From: Gnetum montanum
Taxonomy: Eukaryota > Streptophyta > Gnetopsida > Gnetales > Gnetaceae
DNA: 64,000 bases
Direction of reading: 5' to 3'
NCBI GenBank assembly: GCA_015680685.1
Contig: MNCI01027020.1
Location: 298,247 to 362,246, forward strand
In this document: positions 11,001 through 22,754 of the stretch, piece after piece
Layout of the letters: every line of letters starts with the position of its first letter
Numbering within the stretch: position 1 is the stretch's first letter
Notes under the pieces: generated by a model
Seen by the model: only the letters and a program-made list of their open reading frames with translations
Databases searched by the model: none
What the model was told of the DNA's origin: nothing
Made by a program: the position numbers and the translations under genes

Positions 11001-12007
11001 TCTTTATGCTCAACTCACTCCTTACAGGAATTTTAGAGCATAAACGAGGACCTCTAGAAGAGGTTGCAAAGGTCAGAGAAGGAGAGAGTGGCTCTACATG
11101 ATGAGGTTGGGGATATAGGATCACAGAATGAATTCTTGCAAGCCCAAGAAACGGGAAGTGAGGAATGGAGAACAGCTATCATTGACTACGCCCGTTACTG
11201 GGCTGTCATCAAGAACAACATTCAAACTAGCTGTGAAATGGTTGAACAGTGTTTACAAATGCACCTCCTTGCTCAGAAGAACTAGGACTAGAAGGACTTT
11301 AGCATGAGTATTCAAGAGTGGGGAAAATGCAAAAAGATCACAAACAGGTCTACAAACAAGAAAGCGCTTCCTATCATCAACATTATATGGATTCTGCCAT
11401 TGAGGCTTAATCCCTTCGACTGTTTCTCGATGTTATTGGTGCTTCCAAGGCATTTGAAAAGTTCCAGGAGCAAGTGACGATGAGTGTCTCTCCGGAAAGG
11501 GAAGTGACTCTCCCTGGAGGTGAGACTGCCGTCCCTTCTTTCTTCCCCGAACCACCCCGACGGACTCCTGTGGAGAAGGGGAAGGTCAAGGCTGGAACTA
11601 ATCTAGGGGATGGGGTTTGGTCTGAGCTCACCAAGGATGAAATCATGCACCATCTATGGATTGGCTTAGAACAAGTCCCTTTGCTGCTGATGTGGGACCA
11701 TCACAGGTAAGTTGCAGTATTATTACGTTTTTGTTATACCTAGTTTTGATGATGATGTTAACATATGTATCATGTCTGATCGTAGGAATGACTTGAGGAG
11801 ATTCTTTGACAGGATGATGCTAACGAAGGTGTCGGTTCTCATGAAGAGGGTTTACAGGAAATAGAGCATATTGAAGGGCCTCACGAAGAGGACCGCCCTT
11901 ATGAAGGGATTCCTCGTGCAAAGGGTGGCCCCTATGAGGATGACCTCCATAGAGTAGAAATTGAACTAGGTGATATAGGAGACAGTGGTAATAAGGGGGA
12001 TGCATAG
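8090..12007 (+). pseudogene. Antisense-strand chimeric gene in element B (copy 1, first exon in the gap)
   Basis: This is the tandem copy of the gene described at 25857-30056. Recognisable exons are 8361-8810 and 8887-9161 (FCP1-like HAD part), about 9278-10307 (transposon-associated domain), 10900-11290 and 11330-11706 (coiled-coil-like part), and a last exon 11813-12007 after TTCTTTGACAG. Exon 2 carries an extra stop here compared with copy 2 (TGA after AMWF), and the region from 10400 to 10498 is an inverted assembly patch. The promoter and exon 1 fall into the N run. Confidence 0.7.
10400..10498. other. Inverted assembly patch between two single Ns
   Basis: The bases between N at 10400 and N at 10498 are the reverse complement of the sequence that starts just before the first N (compare 28395-28490, uninterrupted in the other copy). 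It is a contig placed backward and partly repeated, not a biological inversion. Confidence 0.9.
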
Positions 12008-12204
12008 TATGGCTGAGTTAGCCTCGGGTTTTATTGTGGTGTAATGAAACAAGAGACTATATTTCTTTGTTTTAACATATTTGAAACAAATTTCAGTATT
12101 AATTTTTAATGTTCTTTTTGTTGTTTTCTCTTTAAGTAAAGTGTGTCATAGGTTTTGACATTATGATAAACTGTGATTAGTTTTAAGAGTGTAGCATCAA
12201 TGTG

Positions 12205-12520
12205 GTTATTAGTTTGAAGCCATTGTGGGCTATTAAATTGTCCAAATGTAAAGCATAAATGACATTGCAAGTTTAAGGCCATTTCGGGCCTTGGAATTTT
12301 AAGGCCATTTTGGGCCTTTTTAGTTTAAGGTATGAAGCGTAAGCATAGGTTAGATTCAATTATAAAGCTTGAATGAAATGTTCATTCCAACCGTAAATGA
12401 GATTTAGATACAAAGTGTAAATGACATTGCTAGTTTAGGGCCATTTCGGGCCTTTGCGTAATTCGGGTGCAAAGTGTAGATAAGGTTGCTAGTTTAAGGC
12501 CATTTCAGGCCTTTTTCAGT
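12205..12520 (+). repeat. Hairpin-repeat cluster downstream of protease C (copy 1)
   Basis: Five units: AGCC-ATTGTG-GGCT (12218-12231), AAGGCC-ATTTCG-GGCCTT (12275-12292), AAGGCC-ATTTTG-GGCCTT, GGCC-ATTTCG-GGCC and AAGGCC-ATTTCA-GGCCTT near 12500. Most are preceded by AGTTTAA or a variant. The stretch 12008-12204 before it is the AT-rich 3' flank of the antisense gene, without other features. Confidence 0.8.
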
Positions 12521-12679
12521 AGGAGTAAAGAAAATAGAAACATAAAGCTAAACACAAAGATAAACAAGAGCATAATGAAACTAGCCAGTGGAAAGCGTAA
12601 ATACATACGTAAACATAAGAAGTATAAACGGTAAGCGTAAATAGAATGGATGATGAGACCATAGTAGTTAGGCAACATT

Positions 12680-14134
12680 GTTTACTTGCTAACTCTGTAA
12701 AAGTTTCTTAATTGCTTTGATTTTCAATGACACATAAGGATGGGGAGATTTATGGTCCTTTTCCTTTGCATCACAATCTTCCCTTGGGAATGGTAGTTCA
12801 ACCCAAGTTAGGCTATCATCAGCCACTGTTTCAGCTTGCTTGGGTACCTGGATAGGGGATTGATTCTTAGGCATTTCAATTTCCAACCCTTGTTCAGTCT
12901 CTATGTTATTAACAACCTGAGGGGTTATTTCATCACCGTGGATAATCACTTCTCCTCTTGCGTAAGGCAAATGGATTTGCTGATGGATGGGTGATGAAAC
13001 TACCCTCATTTGGGCTAACCAAGACCTCCCAAAGATCAAATTGAATCAAGGAATCTCCTCGATGATAATAAATGTAGCATCTATGGTGAACTGGTCCCCT
13101 GCCACAAAGTTGATACGGACGGTCCCTTTCACCTGCACCTATGCCCCATTGAATGACTTTAGGCATGATGTCATTGTAGGACTAATCTGATCGATCAAGC
13201 CTAATTTATCCACTATGGGGTAAGGGATGACATTAGTGGCCGCTCCATCATCTACATGTACCCTTCATATTCGATGTTGGCCGACCGGGATGGTGATCAA
13301 CATGGGTACCATTGTTACTTGACCTTTAGGATTGTCCTTGATGGATTTTTCATGAAAGGTCACTGGGGTAGGATTAGTTTTTTTAGTGGTGGGGGAAAGC
13401 ATAATAGATTGGATTGCTTCTTCATCTATCGGAAGGATTTCATCCACAGGTATGGATGTTAGCATGCTAACCATAGCCTCATAATGTTTCTGCGACATCA
13501 TGAGCAAGTCATAAAGGCTCAATGTTGTATTTTTTTGTTTCAGAGCCTATTTGACTTGTGCCAAGACATCGAAGAGATCTCACCCACGACCAAGTTGCTT
13601 GTCACCCTTTTCCTCTTCCATTCACCCTAAGAGGCGAATTTTGTGGGGAGGAGTGACGTATGGTCAAGGGTTACACTTCCTTTGGCCTGGGGGAGATAAT
13701 TGCTTTCGTGTAACCTCTTTGTTTTTGGAAAGTGGGGCTAAAGGTACAGAAGCGAGGGGTTGAGGTTTGGGAAACCCCAGCGTAAGAGGGCCCTTGGATG
13801 CATCAACAGTAACAGTAAGAGGGTTTAACTTAGAAGACTACCCTTGCACAGAAGGGGAAGTTGATACTTTTGGCACCCTAATGACTAAAGGTGCCTTGGG
13901 CGTAGGCATGGGTTGGGCCATGGCTTTAATGACTGTGGGCTGTCGAGAAGCATTCTGAGATGAAGTTTGAAGGATGAAAGGGTGCCTTGAAGTGCCACTC
14001 GTCGATGCTGACAAACCTATTTTTTGGGTCGAGGAGCGAAGGAAATGCGAATAGGGATAGTTTGTGAGAGCATGAGGGCAGATCCCCTCTTTCTTTTTTT
14101 TCTTTGTTTTGGAAGAGTTTATAGACACTGTCAA
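12680..14134 (-). pseudogene. Second, 5'-truncated gag linker-protease module (C, copy 1)
   Basis: Read right to left, it has a gag linker with PLVIRVPKVSTSP (13838-14134), a stretch with LSLYDLLMMSQKH (13265-13522), and the end of a protease with FGRSWLAQM, HQQIHLPYARGE, LTWVELPFP and a final IKKLLQS (12689-13039). The active-site part near 13200 is readable only with frame shifts. Capsid and zinc-knuckle parts are missing. It lies between the protease of B and the antisense gene, so this locus has two protease modules in a row, each followed by hairpin repeats. Confidence 0.75.
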
Positions 14135-14209
14135 TAGGCAGAAATTTTTGATTGAAACATAAAATTCCAGAAAGGAAAATTGGTTTCATGTTAGTATGGT
14201 ATTGCAGTT

Positions 14210-14420
14210 TTCGTACTCTGGTATACTAATCTTAGGCCATTTTGGGCCGTTTGCATAATGAGTAAAGTGAAGGTGATAATGCTAGTTTTAAGCCTTTTGT
14301 TAGTTTTATGCCATTTTAGGCCATTTGCGTAATGAGTAAAGCGAAGGTGATAATGGTAGTTTTCAGCCTTTTGTTAGTTTTAGGCCATTTCATGCCATTT
14401 GTTAGTTTTTTGCCAAAAAG
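14210..14420 (+). repeat. Spacer repeats downstream of protease B (copy 1)
   Basis: Roughly 65-85-bp tandem units made of TTTGCRTAATGAGTAAAG, GAAGGTGATAATG and a hairpin box such as GGCC-ATTTTG-GGCC or GCC-ATTTTA-GGC. Copy 2 (32328-32594) has one unit more. Confidence 0.7.
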
Positions 14421-14509
14421 ATGACACCCTGGTAGGCTAAGTAGAAAGTGGATATGCGAGGATGGCAACTAGGTGAGAGGTCGCGAGGTTGCTATGCTAC
14501 GTGTAGCTA

Positions 14510-15616
14510 TCTCCTGACCTTTCGTGGGTTGACAAGGATGTAAGGCCGAGGCATCTTTCCAGGGCCTTTGCTCATGCTACCATCCTCTTTTTGAAAGGGC
14601 AGCTCCACCTAGACATTTTCTAGCTGGAGGTCACTTCATTGGGCCAATCCTTTTGCTATATGGTTGATGCATGCATGAACGGGAACCTCATCTTCAAAGG
14701 CTGTATCCTCTAAACCTTGTTCCGTGTTTAGGTTAATTTCTTGTGTTACTGCCTCGTCACTGTCGATTATCACCTCTCTACCCTCGTATGGTAAGCGGAT
14801 CTCCTAGTGTATGGGCGAGGAAACTGCCCCGAGTTATGGTAACCACGATCTTCCAAAGATTAGGTTAAACCCAGGCATTTCTTCGACTACAACGAATGTT
14901 GCATCCGTGGGGAGCTCAATCCCTACTATGAAGTTTACATGAACTGTGCCTTTTACCATGACATGTGCCCTGTTGAAGCACTGTAGGCACAATGTCACTG
15001 TTGGTTTTATCTGGTCAACCAACCCCAGTTTCTCTATGATAGGCAAAGAGATGACGTTTGTGGCTGCCCCATCGTCGACATGCACCCTTCGGATTTGGTA
15101 TTGGCCGACCTGAATTATTATAAAGAGAGGCATAGTACTCACCTGGCCCTTTTCGGGATCTTCCTTAGGGGCTTTGTTGCTGAAAGTTAGTGGTGGTGTG
15201 GACTCCATGGGTGCAGAGGGGAGTATGACTGAGTGGATCATTTCTTCATCCACCGGCATGTTTTCATCGACCGGGATTGTCTTTAACACGCGGACTAGAG
15301 CCTCGCGGTGAGGGGCGGATACCATGACTAAGTTGTACAGACTTAACATGGTATTTTTGTACTTTAGGATTTGCCCAACTTGGGTTAGGGCATTCAAGAT
15401 GTCTTGGCCACTCACTTGTTTGATACTCTCCTCTTTGATTCGTCCTAGAAGATGAATCTCCCGAGGGGAGATGGACCCAAACCCAAGTTCAAATTTTTGA
15501 CGACAGGATATCACAGGTTGTGTGCTTGCATCGATCTTCATTCTTGATGACAAAGGTATGGCTTTAAATGGCAAAGGCGTAATCTTAGAGATGCTTTTGA
15601 CAATATTCCTCTTCAA
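14510..15616 (-). pseudogene. Retropepsin-like protease of element B (copy 1)
   Basis: The 14834-15616 frame contains LSLYNLVMVSAPHREALVR, the active-site loop VHVDDGAATNV, and EEMPGFNLIFGRSWL. The tail continues with stops through a VELPFQKED remnant to about 14510. The fold and the Asp-Asp-Gly triad match the protease of A, though the two are clearly diverged. RT does not follow directly; spacer repeats and module C do. Confidence 0.82.
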
Positions 15617-16402
15617 AACCTCGCCTGTCAGGTAAGTCTCTCAAGTTGTAGGGCAAGGAAGTTGCTTGTTGCTACATGAGATGGTGGCTGTCAAAGATGC
15701 TAGTGTTCTAATGACAAATTAGGCTAGAGGTGTTAGCGGATGGGGTTGCACGACCCCGTCAATGGGTGGTGCAGAGGTAGATGTTCGTGGCGGGACTTTC
15801 ACGATGAAGGGCGATTGTGCGCTAGCCATTGGTGGCATGGGAGTACTACACTGAGGCATGTGAATCACAAATGGTTGGAAGGATGGCATGGGATCATTGT
15901 CAATACTGATGGTGTTTATTATGTAACTGACATTGTTAGTGTTGAGTGGGTAGGTATAAACATACATGGATTGGTTTTCGGGACGTACTGGGCTACTTTC
16001 TTCTAACACCAAATGGCCTAGGTCAATCAGTCTTTGGATGTCATCTTGTAAGGACAGACAATAATCTATGGTATGGCCACATAATTGATGGTAGTCGCAA
16101 AACCTATCCAGCCTGAAACCTTTAGGGACTGGAGGTTCGTTTGGCAGGGCTAAGGATGGGTTTCTAAGGAGCTCACAGTAATGTCAATGTCTCATGTTTG
16201 CTTCTTCTGACATCCTCTTGTGTTGAATGTATCCCCTTGCCAACAGTTGCTTCAGGAGTTTTGAAGGTTTAAGGGGCAGCGGAGTATATTTTGAATGATC
16301 TTTTCGTTCGAAATTAGGTTTAGTATATGTAGATTTTTCGGGTGCAGGGGTGGCGGGTTGTAATGCTTGGCCTGGCTTAGGCCCTGAGTCGACCACAGTC
16401 AT
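15617..16402 (-). pseudogene. Gag C-terminal region of element B (copy 1)
   Basis: Fragments include YTKPNFERKDHSKYTPLPLK (16184-16402), a decayed zinc-knuckle-like FCDYHQLCGHTIDYC near 16100, and the proline-rich linker with FVIHMP and FIVKVPP (15719-16012). The order matches Gag of A. Several stops break the frame. Confidence 0.75.
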
Positions 16403-18235
16403 GGCCGGTTCTTGTTATTCTTATTTCTGCTGTTGCTGTGTTTGGGTTTAGCCTCAGCTGCTATAGCAGCTACCATGGTCTTTGGGGCCTTGCCTTTGTC
16501 CTTCTTTGCGAAACTATTCTTATAAGTGACGTAATCTGGGTCTTTACTTGCCTCGACTGCATCTTGTATGCTTTTCATCTAGCAAAAGCTTGACTAAGTG
16601 AGCATGGAGCAAGATAATATAGTTTTGATTTGATGAAGTCGTTCACTACACCTTTAAAAATGGCTAGTAAATGAGCCTCCACGATAGGTTCACAGATTTT
16701 GTTAAGGGTTGCGCTCCATCGTTGAATGAATTTTTCAACTGGTTCTAATGGGTCTTTCTTCACACTCATTAGTTGATCCAGCATGGTTTCTGGCTTCAAG
16801 TTATATTTGAAGCGTGTCACAAACTGGGTCAAGAGTTCTTCCAAAGTCAAAATGGAGGAACGTGGCAACGCGCGATACCAATCTAGGGCTTTCCCTACTA
16901 GAGACATGGCAAAGACGCGAATGATTGTATGCAGCCATTGTTGCAGCAATAAAGACTCTAACTGAAAGGTGATGAGATGTGTGTTGGGATCTCCTTCTCC
17001 ATCGTACTTCATGAAGGATGGGAGGGACATCCCAGGTGGTAATATCAAGGCAAGGATTGTAGGGTTAACGGGATCATCTTGATAGAAGTCCATGACCTGT
17101 ACCGCATCAGACCCAATAGCTTTGAGGCATTTTACTTTCTCGGTTAGGGTCTGAATAAGCTAGAATGCTTGGTCCAGACTCAGGGATGTTGTAGATATCT
17201 GAGGGATTGTAGAGGTGACTCCCACAGGTGGCATGGTAGCGGTGGCAACTTGACCTACCAGCTATGCTGCTGGGGCCACCCCTACCAAAGGTGTTGTTTG
17301 CATTGTCCACCATCTACTGGATGGTGTCATTAGAGTAGTAATAGTGGGTTGAGCCACTGGGTAGGTTGTTTGGATGATGGGTGGGGGCCCCCATGGTCCC
17401 GCGCTAGGTTGTGCCATCTGGGGGATCGAGTAGACCTAAGGGTGAGTGTTATGAGACACCTGCAATGGTTGCGAAATAGAAAAAGATGGGAACGGAGGCC
17501 ATCACATGGATGGGCCTGGGCCCACCATAGTGAGCAGGATGGTCGCATATGTAGGAATCAATATGGGAGTTAGGTGTGGTTGTAGAGTAGGTACAGTGTG
17601 GACATGTGGTAGAGTAGCCGTGATAGGTATGTTGCACATTGTGGTAGTGTGCTGGTAAATGGCTTGTGGTGGCATAGTTGCTGTGGATACAATCGGGCGA
17701 TAGGGGTAATGAGGTGCTAGGAACATGGCATGGCTACCTATCGTAGTTACAGTTGCAGACTACTGAAGTGTAGGGGTGATGAAGAAGGGAGTGGCAATAG
17801 ATGGCAGGTTGGTCCAAAAAGACTGGGTAGGTGCGAAAGGAATGGGGTTGGCTGGGCCTCCCTCATCAGATTGGGAGTCGAGTTTCTCCTACCCATATTG
17901 AAAGGTATCATCCTAGTTGGATGCTATGTCTTGTTGCCCCCTAAGCCTCGTCATCCTGATTAGTTGAACTAGTAGCCTTTGGTTTGCTTGTGTGTGAGGT
18001 AGGGCAACGCCCTGGTTAGGAATGAATTCCTTCCCATTGCAGTTAGCAAACTCAAAGCTACATTTTTCTTCAGTTCGTGTAAATCTAAAGGTAGGTTAGC
18101 CTGCACCTTTGCACAAAGGAAATTGTAATACTTGTGTTACTGGGCTAGGCCCTCAGCTCCTCAGTTTTGGATTCTGAGAGACCGGTGTGCTTCCGATGTT
18201 GGATTCAACCATTGTTCAGCATCAGTAGTACCTTG
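16403..18235 (-). pseudogene. Gag N-terminal and capsid region of element B (copy 1, truncated)
   Basis: The capsid core (16575-17093) has MDFYQDDP, YDGEGDPNTHLITFQ, VGKALDWYR and QLMSVKKDPLEPVEKFIQRW, a full retrotransposon gag signature. A proline-rich N-terminal stretch follows to about 18000 with many stops. The first part of Gag is cut at 18235 by the tandem-duplication join; copy 2 continues to the start codon. Confidence 0.82.
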
Positions 18236-18239
18236 CTGA

Positions 18240-18377
18240 TCATAGCTAGTTTTATGTCGTTGCGGACATGATAGTTTAGTGTCATTTCGGACCAGGAGCG
18301 GCATTTAATTTTTTTTCCTATTTTATCGTAGTTTAGTGTCATTTCGGACTTTTTATAGTTTAACGTCATTCCAGACT
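18240..18377 (+). repeat. Hairpin-repeat cluster of element A (copy 2, shortened by the join)
   Basis: Retains ATGTC-GTTGCG-GACAT, two GTC-ATTTCG-GAC units and GTC-ATTCCA-GAC. The earlier GGCC group seen at 683-766 is absent because the duplication starts inside the spacer. Confidence 0.8.
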
Positions 18378-18390
18378 ATGAGTGATAGGA

Positions 18391-19782
18391 TCACTTCAGT
18401 AATTTTTTGATCTTTTTCGTTTTAATGTTAGACGATTTTTCAATCGGTATGATCTGGTATTCAGCGTCACCTTCGCTGATTATATTAAATGGTAATTCGG
18501 CCCAAGGGACCTCTGATGGAATTTCTTCTGTGTTAGCGCTTTCGGACATTTCAGTGTCCCTAGGGAGCTCTATATTAGTTTCTACTTGAGGAGGCACAAA
18601 CATTTCTCTTTGATGAGATTTTTGTTCCATGTCGGAAGATTTGTTGTTTACCGATGATCGTAGATTTTTGTCATTTTGGCCAGGCTTTTCAAGTTCGAAT
18701 TTCGAACCTTGGTCCATGTCCATATGCGATGAGATAATAGGAGCAACTGCTTCGCCATGGATGATGATTTCTCCACCTTCATAAGGCAGATGGATTTCTT
18801 GGTGGATGGGGGAAGAGACAGCTCTCAGTTGGGCTAGCCACGGTCTTCCTAAGATCAGGTTAAACCCTGGCATTTCGTCCACCACTAGGAATTCAGCGGA
18901 TGTCGGGAATTGATCACCCGCTATGAAGTTCAAGGTTATTGTGCCTTTCACCATTACGCACGACCCACTGAATCACCTTAAACATGTAGTCATGATTGGT
19001 TTCAGTAGTTCAATAAGTCCTAATTGTTCAATGATGTGGTATGGCACAACGTTTGTCGCAGCTCCATTGTCTACATGGACCCTATGTATTTTAAACCTGT
19101 TTATACATATTGTTATAAACATGGGGGCTATTGTTATCTCCCCCGTTCTCTTATCAACTTTGACGTTGTCATCATGGAAACTTAGTGGCTTAGGAGTAGT
19201 CCCGTGAGGTGAGAACATCACCGCATGGATGGAGGGTTCGTTTGGGGGTAAGTCCTCGCTCACTGGGATTGACGTTAACATGCTTACTAAAGCTTCCCGA
19301 TGCGTTTGAGATGTTAATACTAAGTCATACAAGCTCAGTGAAGTCTTTTTTTGTTTTAATGCTTGCGTGAATTGTGTCAAGGCTGCTGCGAAGTTTTCAC
19401 CGTTGAGGGTGTTTCTATCGGTACTGATTGGGTCCATTGGACCCAATAGTTTTATCTCCTGTCTTGTTGGTTTGTCAGTTTTCGGAGCTGTCGTTTCAGA
19501 TGATTCATGTTTTTCAGATGACTTGCCTTCATTGCCTGTGCTTGGTTGGTCGGTAGATGATGACATGGGCACAAAGTTGAGGGGAGTGGGCTTAGGTGGC
19601 CCCAGAGCTAGCCTTTGGCATCCATTCTCCATACATTCACGCGCAAGTTTGTCCCCGAGACGTTCTCGCGTGCGGCGTGGAGGCGCCGTTGGTTTCGGCA
19701 TTTCGGTTTTCCCTGGGAGTTTTACCACATATGGGGTTGGACGGGGTGACTCTTGTACTGCTGGATGTGCTTGGTTAGAGGG
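18391..19782 (-). pseudogene. Protease of element A (copy 2)
   Basis: Same protein as at 980-1935, with HVDNGAATNV at the active site (Asn replaces the second Asp), MPGFNLILGRPWL, VPWAELPF and the ending KIKKLLK. A TGA inside the domain near 18964 splits it into 18391-18954 and 18973-19728. The stop of copy 1 (after ALK) is absent here, so the two copies decayed independently after duplication. Confidence 0.85.
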
Positions 19783-20961
19783 CTAGACAGGCACTCTGAC
19801 AACGTAGGGCTTAGGTTGGCTTTGTGTTTGTGACACAGAGGCTTGGTAGCTCTGGGGACCTTTGGGTATTCTAATGACAAATGAGGTCGGTTTGGGTGAA
19901 GGTTGGACCTCCGTTGTTGCGGTTGCTGAGGGTACTCGGACCACAAAAGGAGTAGGCTGGTTATGCGGAGTTTGTGCGTTTAGGGGAGTGACAGGAGGGA
20001 TACGCACAACATATGGCTTGTCGCGTGCCGTGGTGTTAGGTGTTGCAACTACCGGGGGTATCTGAATGACATACGGCTGTTGTAAAGGCTGGGACAGCCA
20101 GGGTGCAGGTGTAGACGCAGGGACAGGTGTGCGAACTACAAAAGGTTTGTTGGGTATTGGCTGCATATATTCGGGAGATATGGTGTTAATGTACGATGAC
20201 TCAGAATCATCGTCAAGGCAGACTGTACTGATGGTGTATGGCACCTCTTTAGCATTTAAAGGGTCTTTATAGATACCCATAGTTTGATTTTGTGGTTGAA
20301 TCGGGTCTGCTTCGTCGAAGGTGATTTGGCCTTCGTCGATCATTCGCTGTAGGTCCTGCTTCAAGGTGAAACAGTAATCTGTTCCATGCCCGTTTCGTTG
20401 ATGGTAATCGCCGAAGCGATCCATCCTAAAGCCTTTAGGTATAGGGGGCTCATCTGGCATCGCTAGGCTTGGGTTCTGAATGAGTTGACAGAACCGGTCA
20501 TGTCGCTGGATAGCTGCGGGAGATAACTGTTTATGTTGCATTAAACCGGCTTTTAGGAGTTGGTCAAAAAGCAGGGATGGTTTCATGGGCAGGGGTGTAT
20601 ATTGAGAGGGTTCTTTCCTCTCAAAATTGCGTGTACAGTTCGCTAGATTCTGTTGTGACGATGATTCTTGCGTAATCGTTGGAGTGGGTTTGTTATAATT
20701 AGCGGGGGTTTGCGGCGGCATAGTTTGTTGTTGTGCCCCTGCTATCGACACTATAGTCGTTTTAGCCTTTTCTTTATCTTTTTTAGCATGTTGATTTTTG
20801 AAGGCTATGTAAGCTGGGTCATTGCTATTTTGGGCTGCTTCTTCTATGTTTTTAATTTGCTCGAAGGCTTGGTTGAGGTTGCGTGCGTTTAGATAGTACA
20901 GCTTGGATTTAAAGAAATCGTTGACGGCTCCATCTCTGAATAAATTTCTGGACCGGTTCAA
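19783..20961 (-). pseudogene. Gag C-terminal region of element A (copy 2)
   Basis: A 392-residue open frame, the longest gag stretch in the window. It covers the end of capsid (FKSKLYYLNARNLNQAFEQI), a Lys-rich segment, FERKEPSQYTPLPMKPS, the zinc-knuckle-like FGDYHQRNGHGTDYC (first Cys replaced by Gly) and the repeated proline/valine linker. It then ends at a stop before the protease frame. Confidence 0.85.
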
Positions 20962-22456
20962 GCGGTGTCTGCTTGACCTGCATGAGGCTATCTAGTGTGG
21001 CCTTAGGTTTGAGGTTATATTTGAACCTGGTCACGAACTAGTGTAGTAGGTTTTCCAAGGAGGAGACAGAGTTTCTTGGGAGTGCCCTATACCAATCGAG
21101 TGCTCTCCCTGAGAGGGACATGGGAAACACGCGAAGAATTGCATGGGGCCATGCTTGTAGCAGTGTGCACTCCAACCTGAATGTTATTAAATGTGCATTG
21201 GGATCTGTCTCCCCATTGTACTTGGTTAATGTTGGTAGGGAGACACCTTTGGGCAGAGTCAAAGGCGGGACGGAGGAGCTGATGGGGTCATCATTATAGA
21301 AGTCTACTAGTTTCAACTCCACGTCAGCGGCTGTCTTGAGGCGTTTTACCTCGTCAGTTAACTCTTGCATCATTCTTTTGGCATACGCCCAATCCTGAGT
21401 GCTTGGGAGCATGGCGGTTTGGGCTTGCGGCACGCTGTATGGGTTAGACTATTGAACGGTGGATTGGAAGGCTGAAAGTTGCGTTGTTGGTGGTTGCGTT
21501 TGTGGGAGGTGTACAGTAGGTGGCACTAGTGGCAATACATTATAGAGAGGGTGTTGTTGTTGCTGTGGTCATGGCTGTGCCTGGGGCACATGAGCTGGTG
21601 GCAATGTGTGGGACGGCACATAGTGGTGGGAAATCTGTTGCGGCGTCATGCTCATCATCGGCCATTGTCCGGCTATGTTGTACGATGGGGCTCCCTGTTG
21701 GGTTACAGCAGTGAAAGGGGGTGTATGTGTTTGGACATGTAAGATGTAGGGAGCAGATGTGGATACGGGTATCATATGTGGCACTCCTACCACTTGGGAT
21801 TCGAACGTCACTCCCACGTTACTGTGGGGGAGCGATGCTTGTGAGGATGAACCCGCAGCGGTAAAAGGGTTGCCCTGGGGAGGGACCTGGGCTGACGTGG
21901 ATGCTTCTTGTAATGGAGCTTGGGTGTGGGCAGAGTTAAGGGGTTGGAGGGATATGGTCTCCCCTGTGTCCAGGTTAAATATGGGGTTCATGTGGTTATG
22001 TGGACTAAGAGTATGATAAGAATCTTCATGCTCAGATTGCGCAGCGAATTCGTTCTCTTCGTCCCGTTGTGGATCTGCTGTAATTTGGTCTAGCGATTGG
22101 CTCCTGTGCAGAAGGAGTTGCGTAAAGAGTTCCGAGAACTATTCTGGAATGGGGATTACGTCGTATGGGGAAGGGATGAATTCATACCCCCCTCTGTAAA
22201 AGATTTCAAATTGTCTTTTTACCTCCATTTCAGCCCGATCTACTGCTAGGCCGGCTTGCATGTTAATGCAGATGAAGTTATACTCGTCTTGGCTTATAAT
22301 GTTAGCAGCAGGGTCTCTCCCTTGCAACCTCAATGACCGACGGGGCCCCATTGTGGATTGCCCTCCCATATGTTGTGTGATAGACTACTGGGCAGCTGTT
22401 GTGTGTGAGATGTCGATGTTCTGGGTAGTGGCAGCAGTGGTGTTTACGGGATTCAT
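20962..22456 (-). pseudogene. Gag N-terminal and capsid region of element A (copy 2)
   Basis: The start codon position equals that of copy 1. Conserved blocks are RRSLRLQGRDP, EYNFICINMQAG, VDFYNDDP and GRALDWYRALPR. Breaks lie near 22140, 21520 and 20990. Confidence 0.83.
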
Positions 22457-22489
22457 GATGGTCGATTGTATATGCAAAGTGGTTCGAGT

Positions 22490-22737
22490 GTGAACGCTAA
22501 GTGTTCAGCGTAAACGCTAAGTATGCAGCGTAGACACTGGTCTTAGGGCAGCGTAAACGCTAAGTATGCAGCGTAGACGCTGGCGTAAGCGTGCAGCGTA
22601 GACGCTAGGGTTTGACCGCAGCGTAGGCGCTGGGAGGTTGACAGCGTAGATGCTGAGTCGAGGGTTTAAACAAGGTAGCGAAAACGCTGATGAGCGTAGA
22701 CACTAAGGAGCGTGCAGCGAAACTATTTAAGCGGATG
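22490..22737 (-). repeat. Leader of element A with AGCG-TNNA-CGCT palindromes (copy 2)
   Basis: Same as 5075-5323, with more of the palindromes intact (AGCGTAAACGCT, AGCGTAGACGCT). Confidence 0.7.
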
Positions 22738-22754
22738 CCCTCCTTCTAGTGCCA
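22738..22754 (-). other. Primer-binding site, tRNA-Asn type (element A, copy 2)
   Basis: Identical to the site at 5324-5340. Confidence 0.75.

Larger units (their letters stand above)
822..18235. repeat. Tandem segmental duplication, copy 1
   Basis: Sequence from 822 matches 18233 onward almost base for base, with the offset rising from 17411 to 18181 through the mis-sized gap and small repeat-number changes. Both ends lie inside elements, not in LTRs. Divergence looks like a few percent by eye. Confidence 0.92.
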
